The notes: generated from the letters alone by a model not told the origin. A stretch of DNA of 5,480 nt from DAOUAJ01 sp034433615 (GCA_034433615.1 DAOUAJ010000332.1:1-5480); one strand, 5' to 3'. Positions 1 to 5,189 are shown, counted from the stretch's first letter. Numbers and translations are program-made.

Positions 1-91
1 CCCCCTCCACAGAATAGGTTGTTTTAGCTTCTTATCTGCCTACTCTTGGCCTCATCCAGAGGATCTAGAGCCAAGATGGGCAGGTAAAAGG

Positions 92-214
92 CAGAAAAGT
101 GCTTTTCTGGAGGGGTGGAACACCCCTCCAGGCCTCCCCTGGAGGTGGGAGCAACCCTTTGCTCTCTTAGCTTGATGCGAGTGGTGCTCGTGCCCCGCAG
201 GGGGCACTTGTGCC
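92..214 (+). promoter_or_regulatory. Structured leader with competing hairpins upstream of the ZIP gene
   Basis: No credible gene is seen in bases 1-264; the stretch is non-coding and strongly structured on the + strand. Directly visible: palindrome arms 92-99/102-109; an 11-bp perfect stem 107-117/121-131 with a GAA loop; an 8-bp perfect stem 125-132/138-145 that shares bases with the previous one and so excludes it; a stem 147-153/160-166 with one G-T pair; a 7-bp stem 190-196/201-207; and an alternative 5-bp stem 203-207/210-214 that competes with it. No T-run follows any stem, so none is a standard intrinsic terminator. C-rich bases (125-138) could also pair with the GGAGG ribosome site at 254-258. 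It matches no riboswitch class I can recognise. A regulatory leader for the metal transporter is an inference; a REP-like repeat cluster is the alternative. Confidence 0.4.
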
Positions 215-252
215 AGGGTAAGCAGCACATCTTCGGAAACATCGCGAGATAC

Positions 253-260
253 AGGAGGTG
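253..260 (+). promoter_or_regulatory. Strong Shine-Dalgarno site for a TTG start
   Basis: AGGAGGTG lies six bases (counted from GGAGG) before the TTG at 265. This decides the start of the ZIP remnant, since no ATG is available in that frame near the family's usual N-terminus. Confidence 0.7.
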
Positions 261-629
261 AGCTTTGGGAAGCGATCACCCCATCGTGTTGGGCGTATTG
301 GCGACCATCGGGACCGGCCTGGCGACCGGGGTGGGAGCGTTGCCGGTGCTGTTCACGTGGAACGTGTCAGATCACCTTCTGGATGGGATGCTGGGGTTCG
401 CAGCCGGCGTGATGCTGGCCGCCACGGCGTTCAGCCTGCTCGTGCCGGCCGTGGAGCTGGGCGGGGTGTGGGTTACCATCGCTGGCGTGATGGCCGGCGC
501 GCTTTTCCTGGACGCTGCCGACCGCATGATCCCCCATGTGCACTTCGTCTCGGGGAGCAAAGGCCCATCGTCTACATGGCGCCGCGTGTGGCTGCTCATC
601 CTCGCCATCACGCTGCACAATTTCCCCAA

Positions 630-645
630 TTTGTGCCAGCGCAAA
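630..645 (+). promoter_or_regulatory. CRP/FNR-type dyad operator upstream of the DUF1858 gene
   Basis: The bases TTTGTGCCAGCGCAAA form an inverted repeat in which 12 of 16 positions are symmetric. The inner 14 bases (631-644) have the TTG-N8-CAA layout shared by FNR, DNR, NNR and FixK sites. A possible -10 box TACATT (667-672) follows; if transcription starts near 679, the dyad centre (637.5) would be at about -41.5, the usual position for activation by this regulator family. The site and its symmetry are seen; the regulator and activation are inferred. No regulator gene is in the window. Confidence 0.45.
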
Positions 646-666
646 GATGAGTGTGTTCACTTTGTG

Positions 667-672
667 TACATT
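667..672 (+). promoter_or_regulatory. Possible -10 box for the DUF1858 gene
   Basis: TACATT matches four of six bases of the sigma-70 -10 consensus and lacks a good -35 hexamer, as expected for an activator-dependent promoter. It would give a leader of about 14 bases containing the AAAGGGG ribosome site (681-687). Weak on its own; the distance to the dyad at 630-645 is what makes it worth listing. Confidence 0.3.
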
Positions 673-692
673 TGCAGGCGAAAGGGGCGATC

Positions 693-938
693 ATGGAATA
701 CGTGTCACTGACTGCCAATCTCACCGTTGCTGAGGTACTGGCTCGCTGGCCCCATGTCATCCCGGTCTTCCTGAGCCATCGAATGGCTTGCGTGGGCTGT
801 GTCATGGCACGTTTTGATACGCTGGCTGACGTGACGGCGATCTATGGTCTACACCTGGGCCGTTTTCTGAGCGAATTGCAACAGCTTATCTCTGAAGCGA
901 CGCCCCACGCCTCTCCCACGGGAGAGGAATTCTGGTGA
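693..938 (+). CDS. DUF1858-domain small protein (CxxC)
   Basis: This 81-residue soluble protein is almost entirely one DUF1858 domain (about residues 5-65). Seen: the opening LTVAEVLARWP (10-20), PVFLSHRMACVGC (24-36) with the conserved pair Cys33/Cys36, and the D-T-L-A-D and YGL segments that follow in the family. DUF1858 is related to the N-terminal ScdA/DUF542 domain of iron-sulfur repair proteins; its cysteines are thought to take part in redox or metal chemistry, but the reaction is not established. The start at 693 is chosen over GTG 651 because AAAGGGG lies at 681-687 and the family normally begins a few residues before the LTV motif. It lies downstream of a CRP/FNR-like dyad and upstream of two hemerythrin genes, which suggests a role in nitrosative or oxygen stress. 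Family assignment is firm; function is inferred. Confidence 0.85.
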   Translation: MEYVSLTANLTVAEVLARWPHVIPVFLSHRMACVGCVMARFDTLADVTAIYGLHLGRFLSELQQLISEATPHASPTGEEFW

Positions 939-950
939 TGTAAGCGTCCA

Positions 951-1122
951 GCAATTAGCAATCAGCTATCAGCTATTGAGCAAGAGGGGTGACTTCCCAT
1001 AGCCTAACGCCAGCAAACGCTGACAAACCGGACTTCCAGGCAACACGCACAATGTCAGATAGGACGCTTTGAGGAAAAGGCTGAGCGCTAACCGCTGGTA
1101 GCTGAACGCTTACCACTCAGCC
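951..1122. repeat. MITE-like or degenerate inverted-repeat element
   Basis: The 244-base gap between the DUF1858 and first hemerythrin genes contains no gene. Its left part (951-981) holds a tandem CAGCTAT CAGCTAT (963-976). The reverse complement of 951-981 matches 1087-1117 at roughly 22 of 31 positions, with the core GCTGnTAGCTGAnnGCT on both sides. The right part also has an imperfect tandem (1082-1096 versus 1103-1117, 12 of 15 matches) and a perfect 7-bp inverted repeat GGCTGAG/CTCAGCC (1079-1085/1116-1122). This may be a small non-autonomous element about 170 bases long, or locally accumulated copies of short GCTGA-type motifs. No flanking target duplication is obvious. Confidence 0.35.
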
Positions 1123-1126
1123 AGCC

Positions 1127-1156
1127 TTCTGCAAATTATCCCCCCAATTTGCGGAA
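1127..1156 (+). promoter_or_regulatory. Hairpin in the leader of the hemerythrin operon
   Basis: Arms TTCTGCAAATT (1127-1137) and AATTTGCGGAA (1146-1156) pair over 11 bp with one G-T pair, leaving the 8-base loop ATCCCCCC. It ends 11 bases before the AAGGAG ribosome site (1168-1173) of the first hemerythrin gene and is not followed by a T-run. It may be an RNA hairpin affecting translation or stability, whose C-rich loop could pair with the G-rich bases after it, or a DNA operator. Structure is seen; role is unknown. Confidence 0.45.
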
Positions 1157-1182
1157 AGCTAAGCAGTAAGGAGAAGGGTAGG

Positions 1183-1632
1183 ATGCAAATCTTAGAAGCA
1201 TTGTTGGGAGAGCATGGCACTTTTTACGCTCAGTTTGAGCACCTGGAGCAGATGATGCCGATGGCGACAACCCTGGCCCAGGTCCAGAGTCCGGTGGCTC
1301 TGCTCACCGCGGCCCTGGCGACGCATGCCCGCATGGAAGATGAACTGCTGTTTACCGCGTTGGAGCCTTACCTGGGCGTTCAGATGGGGCCTCTGGCGGT
1401 GATGCGCATGGAGCATAATGAGATTGAAAGCACCCTGACCCGCGTGGCAGAGGTCCAGGACCTGTCCCAGGCGCGAGGCCTGGTACTCCAGGTGATGCAG
1501 GTAGCCCGTGACCATTTTACCAAGGAGGAGCAGGTGCTTTTCCCCATGGCGAAGCGGGCGTTAGACGGAAACACCTTGACCCAGTTGGGCAGGAAGTGGG
1601 CTGAACGGCGAAATGTGACTGTAATGATCTGA
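1183..1632 (+). CDS. Hemerythrin HHE-domain protein 1
   Basis: This is a 149-residue cytoplasmic protein made of a single hemerythrin/HHE cation-binding four-helix bundle. The expected di-iron ligands are in order and well spaced: His11 (EHG), His48 and Glu52 (THARMEDELLF), His78 and Glu82 (MEHNEIE), His111 and Glu115 (DHFTKEEQVLFP). Proteins of this type bind O2 or NO at a di-iron site, or store and donate iron for iron-sulfur cluster repair; which of these applies cannot be read from sequence. The ATG start has AAGGAG at 1168-1173. It is the first gene of a tight series, 15 bases ahead of a second, different HHE protein. It lacks the N-terminal ScdA domain of RIC-type repair proteins, but the DUF1858 protein encoded just upstream could supply a comparable partner. 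Confidence 0.9.
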   Translation: MQILEALLGEHGTFYAQFEHLEQMMPMATTLAQVQSPVALLTAALATHARMEDELLFTALEPYLGVQMGPLAVMRMEHNEIESTLTRVAEVQDLSQARGLVLQVMQVARDHFTKEEQVLFPMAKRALDGNTLTQLGRKWAERRNVTVMI

Positions 1633-1647
1633 TGAGGAGGAGTCAAC

Positions 1648-2130
1648 ATGAGTGCAGCGAGTGAAGCCATCCGTAACCATCATCGGGAACTGGTGGGCGC
1701 GCTGACCAGGCAGGTAGCGGCCCTGGTGGACAAGCGGCCGGAGGTTGATGCCGTGGCCCTGGCGGCTTTCCTGAAGGATGATCTGCTCCCTCATGCCGTT
1801 GGCGAGGAGCGGCACCTCTACCCGGCCGTAGAACCGCTGATCAGAGCTCACGGCAAGGCCACCGCGACCATGAGCGTGGACCATGAGTTCATCGAAAGCT
1901 ACATCCGCCAGATCGGAGAGACGGCTCAGGCTCTCCACACCGCCAGTGCCACCGAACGGCCGGCTGTAGAAGAGCGCCTTCGGCGTCTGGCTCTACGCCT
2001 GGAGGCTTTGCTGCTGGTGCACCTGGAAAAAGAGGAACGCATCTACCTGCCTCTGTTTGAGCAGTATCTGTCTGAGACGGAACAGCAGCACGTGCTGGAT
2101 GGTATGCATGGCGCGTATCACCACCCCTAG
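1648..2130 (+). CDS. Hemerythrin HHE-domain protein 2
   Basis: This second hemerythrin-type four-helix bundle has 160 residues and no membrane segment or signal peptide. Probable iron ligands are His11 or His12 (NHHREL), His49 and Glu53 (LPHAVGEERHLYP), His79 and Glu83 (DHEFIE), and His125 and Glu129 (VHLEKEERIYLP). The layout matches HHE proteins near NO-metabolism genes and differs clearly from its neighbour, so this is not a recent duplicate. The start is supported by AGGAGG at 1635-1640, seven bases before the ATG. It is probably co-transcribed with the first hemerythrin gene. The likely role is di-iron binding of O2 or NO, or iron donation; the ligand set is seen and the role is inferred. 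The C-terminus has a loose His-containing tail (HGAYHHP) of unknown meaning. Confidence 0.88.
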   Translation: MSAASEAIRNHHRELVGALTRQVAALVDKRPEVDAVALAAFLKDDLLPHAVGEERHLYPAVEPLIRAHGKATATMSVDHEFIESYIRQIGETAQALHTASATERPAVEERLRRLALRLEALLLVHLEKEERIYLPLFEQYLSETEQQHVLDGMHGAYHHP

Positions 2131-2148
2131 ACTGGAGAGGAACTTATC

Positions 2149-2193
2149 GTGAGCGTGAAGACCACTGTAGATGTGCGCCAGAAGACGGGATGA
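2149..2193 (+). pseudogene. 14-codon ORF: possible DUF2249 remnant or leader peptide
   Basis: A GTG start with GGAGAGG at 2134-2140 opens a 14-residue frame (MSVKTTVDVRQKTG) whose stop TGA overlaps the next gene's ATG as ATGA at 2190-2193. The stretch TTVDVR looks like the opening of DUF2249 proteins, which often sit beside hemerythrin genes in denitrifiers (family knowledge from memory). The simplest reading is that a DUF2249 gene was deleted down to its first dozen codons, leaving a translated leader that couples ribosomes to the weakly signalled yeaO-like start. Eleven residues are too few for a firm family claim. Confidence 0.35.
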
Positions 2194-2549
2194 CGATCCG
2201 AGTCAAGCGTGTCTACGAGCCAGCAGCGCCAGATGATGGCTACCGCTTCCTGGTGGATCGCCTCTGGCCGCGAGGCGTGAAGCGAGAGGCCCTGTCCCTG
2301 GACGGCTGGCTGAAGGACGTGGCCCCCAGCGACGAGTTGCGTCGCTGGTTTGGCCACGATCCGGCCCGCTGGGATGAGTTTCAGCGCCGCTACTTTGCCG
2401 AACTGGACGGTAAGCCTCAAACCTGGCAGCCTATTCTCGAGGTGGCTCAGCGAGGGAACGTCACTCTGCTCTTCAGCGCCCATGACACCGAGCACAACAA
2501 TGCGGTAGTGTTGAAGAGTTATCTGGAGGCAAGAGTGCGAAGGGGATAA
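2190..2549 (+). CDS. yeaO: DUF488 family protein, YeaO-like
   Basis: This 119-residue cytoplasmic protein covers the full length of the YeaO branch of DUF488 (E. coli YeaO is about 115 residues). The family's signatures are all present: VKRVYEPAAPDDGYRFLVDR (5-24), LWPRGVK (25-31), WLKDVAPSDELRRWFGHDP (39-57), RWDEFQRRYFAEL (60-72) and LLFSAHDTEHNNAVVL (93-108). The biochemical activity is unknown; conserved Arg, Asp and His residues suggest a small enzyme or nucleotide/metal binder, but that is a guess. The ATG at 2190 is set by family alignment; its own ribosome site is weak, and the ATGA overlap with the 14-codon ORF suggests translational coupling. It lies three bases before the CopD-family gene, in the middle of the probable nitrosative-stress operon. 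Confidence 0.88.
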   Translation: MTIRVKRVYEPAAPDDGYRFLVDRLWPRGVKREALSLDGWLKDVAPSDELRRWFGHDPARWDEFQRRYFAELDGKPQTWQPILEVAQRGNVTLLFSAHDTEHNNAVVLKSYLEARVRRG

Positions 2550-2552
2550 GCG

Positions 2553-3059
2553 GTGCGTGGGCTCTACCTGCTCTCCGTCTGGCTACACATCCTGGCGGCA
2601 GCGATCTGGCTCGGTGGGATGATCTTCCTGGCTTTGGTCCTCGTCCCGGTCACCCGGCGCCCTGAGTATCGAGGGGTTGCCAGTTCACTGGTCCATCAGG
2701 TCGGCGTACGCTTCCGCTCGCTGAGTTGGATCTGCCTGGGCCTGCTCATGGTTAGCGGCATCCTCAACATAGCCTACCGGGGGTTTGGCTGGGCGGATCT
2801 GTGGAGCGGATGGCTCTGGCAGGGGCCTTTCGGCCGGGCCTTGGGGATCAAGCTGCTGCTGGTGGCGTTGATCCTGCTGCTCAGCGCCCTGCATGATTTC
2901 TTCATCGGCCCTCGGGCCACGGCTCTGTGGCAAACTCAGCCGACGTTACCCGCAACGCAGCGGTTGCGCCGCCAGGCGGGATGGATCGGGCGGATCAACC
3001 TGCTGCTGGCTCTGGTCGTGGTCGCGCTAGGGGTGATATTGGTGCGGGGCTGGCCCTGA
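2553..3059 (+). CDS. CopD-family integral membrane protein
   Basis: This 168-residue protein has four predicted membrane helices (about 4-31, 49-71, 94-113 and 143-166). The opening WLHILAAAIWLGGMIF (10-25) is the hallmark of the CopD/CopC-associated domain, with His12 as a candidate copper or heme ligand; His114 (ALHDFFIGPR) ends the third helix. CopD domains take part in copper uptake or handling across the inner membrane, often with periplasmic CopC, but no CopC is present here. Small stand-alone CopD proteins are also found beside respiratory and NO-related genes, where they may serve heme-copper enzymes. The GTG start is chosen because it gives the usual N-terminus directly before the first helix, with AGGGG at 2541-2545. 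It is three bases from yeaO and 21 bases from the NnrS-like gene. Family fairly sure; role inferred. Confidence 0.8.
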   Translation: MRGLYLLSVWLHILAAAIWLGGMIFLALVLVPVTRRPEYRGVASSLVHQVGVRFRSLSWICLGLLMVSGILNIAYRGFGWADLWSGWLWQGPFGRALGIKLLLVALILLLSALHDFFIGPRATALWQTQPTLPATQRLRRQAGWIGRINLLLALVVVALGVILVRGWP

Positions 3060-3080
3060 GAATAGCGCTGGGAAGGGGAT

Positions 3081-4205
3081 ATGGAACTTCAGATCCGTGT
3101 TCGCTTTCCTCTCATGGCTCTAGCGATCCTTGCGTTGCTGGCGGCCATGTGGGCCGGGCTGGTACGCCTGGGCTGGCCGTGGCCCCCGCTGCGGCCCACC
3201 CTGCCCATGGCCCACGGCCCGCTGATGATCGGCGGCTTCCTGGGCACCCTCATCAGCCTGGAGCGGGCAGTCGCCCTCTCTGCACTCCGACAGGCGCAGA
3301 CTAAACCTTCACAGAAGAGTAATCTGGGCCTGTACTGGCCCTACGGGGCGCCGTTGTTGACCGGCCTGGGCGCGCTCACGCTGATCGTGGGAGTGCAAGG
3401 GGCATTGGGGCCGCTGCTGGTGACCCTGGGCAGCCTGATGTTGCTGGCAGTCTTCGTCATCATCATCCGCATGCAGCCGGCCCTCTTTACCGCCATCATC
3501 GGGCTGGGCGCGCTGGCCTGGCTGGTGGGCAACGCATTGTGGCTGACCGGCTCACCGGTCTACCGGGTCGTCCTGTGGTGGGCCGGCTTCCTGGTCCTGA
3601 CCATCGTCGGGGAGCGTCTAGAGCTGAGCCGGCTGTTGCGTCTCTCCCGCAACGTGCAGGTGGCTTTCCTGATCGCCGTCGGCCTCTTCCTGGCCGGGCT
3701 GGTGGTTGCGCTCATTAACCTGGACGCCGGCATGCGCCTGGCCGGCCTGGGCATGATCGCGCTGGCCTTGTGGCTGCTCCGCTATGACATCGCCCGACGC
3801 ACGGTGCGGCAAACAGGTCTGCCCCGGTTCATCGCCGCGTGCCTGCTCTCCGGGTATGTCTGGCTGGGGGTGAGCAGTGTGCTGGCGTTGGTGTTCGGGG
3901 GGATCACAGCCGGGCCACGCTACGACGCCGTGTTCCATACCCTTCTCCTGGGCTTCGCCTTCGCTATGATCTTCGGCCATGCACCCATCATCTTTCCGTC
4001 CGTGCTAGGGGTAGCTGTCCCTTTCCAGCCGGCCTTTTATGCTCACCTGGGCCTGTTGCACCTCTCTCTCATCTTGCGGGTGGTAAGCGATCTGACGACC
4101 TGGCAGGTGGGCCGCCAGTGGGCCGGGCTGCTCAACGTCCTCGTACTGCTGTTGTTCCTGGCGAACACGGGGCGGGCGATCCGTCGAGCAGCCGGTCAAA
4201 CTTGA
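3081..4205 (+). CDS. NnrS-like polytopic membrane protein
   Basis: This very hydrophobic 374-residue protein probably has 10-12 membrane helices. NnrS is a heme- and copper-containing membrane protein of similar length that helps cells withstand NO-derived stress. Features consistent with it: a helix-start His45 with a glycine-rich run and Glu61 (MAHGPLMIGGFLG, then ISLERA), and near the C-terminus FHTLLLGFAFAMIFGHAPII (His286, His300), followed by His322 and His327 in the next helix. The classical N-terminal HAHE motif is not evident, so this is a divergent relative or sister family. The ATG at 3081 is preceded by GGAAGGGG. It is the last gene of the probable operon; the next bases carry a separate promoter. 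Membrane location is certain; NnrS-like identity is moderate, and a neutral 'polytopic membrane protein' label is the fallback. Confidence 0.65.
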   Translation: MELQIRVRFPLMALAILALLAAMWAGLVRLGWPWPPLRPTLPMAHGPLMIGGFLGTLISLERAVALSALRQAQTKPSQKSNLGLYWPYGAPLLTGLGALTLIVGVQGALGPLLVTLGSLMLLAVFVIIIRMQPALFTAIIGLGALAWLVGNALWLTGSPVYRVVLWWAGFLVLTIVGERLELSRLLRLSRNVQVAFLIAVGLFLAGLVVALINLDAGMRLAGLGMIALALWLLRYDIARRTVRQTGLPRFIAACLLSGYVWLGVSSVLALVFGGITAGPRYDAVFHTLLLGFAFAMIFGHAPIIFPSVLGVAVPFQPAFYAHLGLLHLSLILRVVSDLTTWQVGRQWAGLLNVLVLLLFLANTGRAIRRAAGQT

Positions 4206-4255
4206 CACGGTGCAAAACCTCCTTCAACCCTGGGCTGCGGCTCCATTCAACCTCT

Positions 4256-4284
4256 TTGACGATCCAATCTGGCTATGCTAGAAT
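4256..4284 (+). promoter_or_regulatory. Sigma-70 promoter with extended -10
   Basis: TTGACG (4256-4261), a 17-base spacer, and TAGAAT (4279-4284) preceded by TGC form a near-consensus promoter, with a start expected near 4291. It lies behind the operon end and ahead of the coiled-coil gene, so that gene should be transcribed on its own. It also argues against the upstream GTG 4296 as start codon. Confidence 0.75.
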
Positions 4285-4334
4285 GAGTTTTAAGAGTGGT
4301 CAATCGAGCAGCCTTGAAGTATAGGAGTCTCGCC

Positions 4335-5027
4335 ATGGCGTTCACCGTCCGTGATTATCAGGATATGGTGCGGTTGTTAAGTCAGCACCCGGAGTGGCAG
4401 GCGGAATTGCGCCGGCTGTTACTGGCTGACGACTTCCTGGCCTTGCCGACTATTGTGCGTGACCTGGCCGAGGCCCAGGTCCGCACCGAGGTTCGCCTGG
4501 AGGCTCTCACCGCCCGGGTCGAGCAACTGGCCGAGGCCCAGGCCCGCACCGAGATCCATCTGGAGCAGCTGACTGGCATGGTCGGGGAACTCTGGGGCGA
4601 GAACCTGGAGCGCCGCCACCGTGAGCGACCCTTCCTCTACTTCCGCCGGTTGCTCTCTGAGCCCCGCGTTCTCTCCGAGGAGGAAGTGGTGGCGATGATC
4701 GCCTCTAAGCTGTCCGATGAGGAACTGGATGAGGTCCTGGCCGCCGATGTCATCGTCACCGGGCGGCGTCCCGATGGCACGGCCGCCTACCTGGTGGTGG
4801 AGATCTCCCAGACTGTGCGTGTGCGCGATGTAGAGCGGGCAGTGGACAGGGCCCGCCTGTTCGCTCAGGCCGCCAAGGTCACAGTCCTGCCCGTGGTGGC
4901 AGGGCAGCGCATCCGCTCAGCAGCCGAGGAAGCCGCCTTGCAGGCAGGGGTGTGGCGGATCCTGGACCGCCGGACGTACGGTCCGGACCGGCCGGCGGCC
5001 CAGGAGCAGGTGACCGAGGAGGGATGA
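4335..5027 (+). CDS. Coiled-coil protein with PD-(D/E)XK nuclease-like domain
   Basis: This soluble 230-residue protein has three parts. Residues 1-38 are a conserved opening (FTVRDYQDMVRLL, HPEW). Residues 40-88 form a heptad coiled coil with a 21-residue repeat (LAEAQxRTE at 44-52 and 65-73). Residues 115-215 look like a PD-(D/E)XK fold: a helix with VLAADVIV (Asp138), a strand YLVVEIS (Glu156, Ser158 where Lys is usual), a helix RDVERAVDRARLF, then VLPVVAGQRI. Such DUF3782-like proteins are numerous in Chloroflexota and Cyanobacteria (from memory); their function is unknown, and the ExS change makes catalysis uncertain. The ATG at 4335 has AGGAG at 4323-4327 and matches the start of the second copy; GTG 4296 is rejected. 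No terminator hairpin follows. Confidence 0.75.
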   Translation: MAFTVRDYQDMVRLLSQHPEWQAELRRLLLADDFLALPTIVRDLAEAQVRTEVRLEALTARVEQLAEAQARTEIHLEQLTGMVGELWGENLERRHRERPFLYFRRLLSEPRVLSEEEVVAMIASKLSDEELDEVLAADVIVTGRRPDGTAAYLVVEISQTVRVRDVERAVDRARLFAQAAKVTVLPVVAGQRIRSAAEEAALQAGVWRILDRRTYGPDRPAAQEQVTEEG

Positions 5028-5183
5028 TCGCCTCACCTCACGCTTCACGTTTCCTCTATTCTATTCTTAACCTCTTTTCAGCCTATATCGCGAGACAGAC
5101 CCAGGCCCATGCTGAGTCATTTATCTGGGAAATCACCACAGCACGCTGGGACATACATGGGTCTCCAGCATCGCGTTTTGTGG

Positions 5184-5189
5184 TATAAT
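5184..5189 (+). promoter_or_regulatory. Extended -10 promoter for the second coiled-coil gene
   Basis: TATAAT preceded by TGG gives a perfect extended -10 element (5181-5189); no -35 hexamer is recognisable at 16-18 bases upstream, which extended -10 promoters tolerate. Transcription would start near 5196, leaving a leader of about 98 bases before the ATG at 5294. The rest of the 5028-5293 gap is AT-richer and pyrimidine-rich at its start, with scattered AGACCCA/TGGGTCT (5098-5104/5159-5165) inverted arms and no gene. Confidence 0.6.

Larger units (their letters stand above)
265..711 (+). pseudogene. Truncated ZIP-family metal transporter (N-terminal half only)
   Basis: ZIP proteins (ZupT/GufA type) move divalent metals such as zinc, iron or manganese into the cytoplasm through eight membrane helices. 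Residues 1-121 fit this family: a first hydrophobic helix (about 7-30), a second (38-63), a third (66-85), a linker with HVHF, and the start of helix 4 ending LAITLHNFP. In intact proteins HNxPEG in this helix supplies metal ligands. Here the similarity stops exactly after P121 (base 627): the ligand Glu and all later helices are missing, and the remaining 27 residues are unrelated, Cys/Arg-rich read-through to a stop at 711. Full-length relatives are about 240-270 residues. The TTG start is chosen because AGGAGGTG at 253-260 sits at ideal distance; GTG at 258 opens a wrong frame. The ORF overlaps the DUF1858 start. A non-functional remnant is most likely; an assembly join is possible. Confidence 0.8.

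Noticed and set aside
107..145. Intrinsic terminator
   Set aside because: The stems are strong, but no T-run follows on the + strand, and none follows on the - strand.
24..279. Two short reverse-strand frames across the leader
   Set aside because: No family resemblance, no ribosome site, and they run through the perfect hairpins; non-coding structure explains the region better.
258..650. Long + strand frame with Arg/Gly/Pro-rich product overlapping the ZIP remnant
   Set aside because: Low-complexity composition typical of a shifted frame of GC-rich DNA; the overlapping frame from 265 matches the ZIP family.
624..1151. Insertion flanked by a 10-bp target duplication (CCCCAATTTG)
   Set aside because: The sequence after the right copy does not resume the ZIP gene, so the repeat is not a duplicated target within that gene.
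4184..4313. Direct repeat TCGAGCAGCC at 4184-4193 and 4304-4313
   Set aside because: A single 10-base match, one copy inside the NnrS-like gene, with no further structure; likely chance.
3839..4324. 161-codon + strand frame overlapping the end of the NnrS-like gene
   Set aside because: Shadow frame: the overlapping frame codes for clear membrane helices with NnrS-like motifs.
4296..4334. GTG 4296 as start of the coiled-coil gene
   Set aside because: It sits about five bases after the predicted transcription start, lacks an SD, and the paralogue begins at the position matching ATG 4335.
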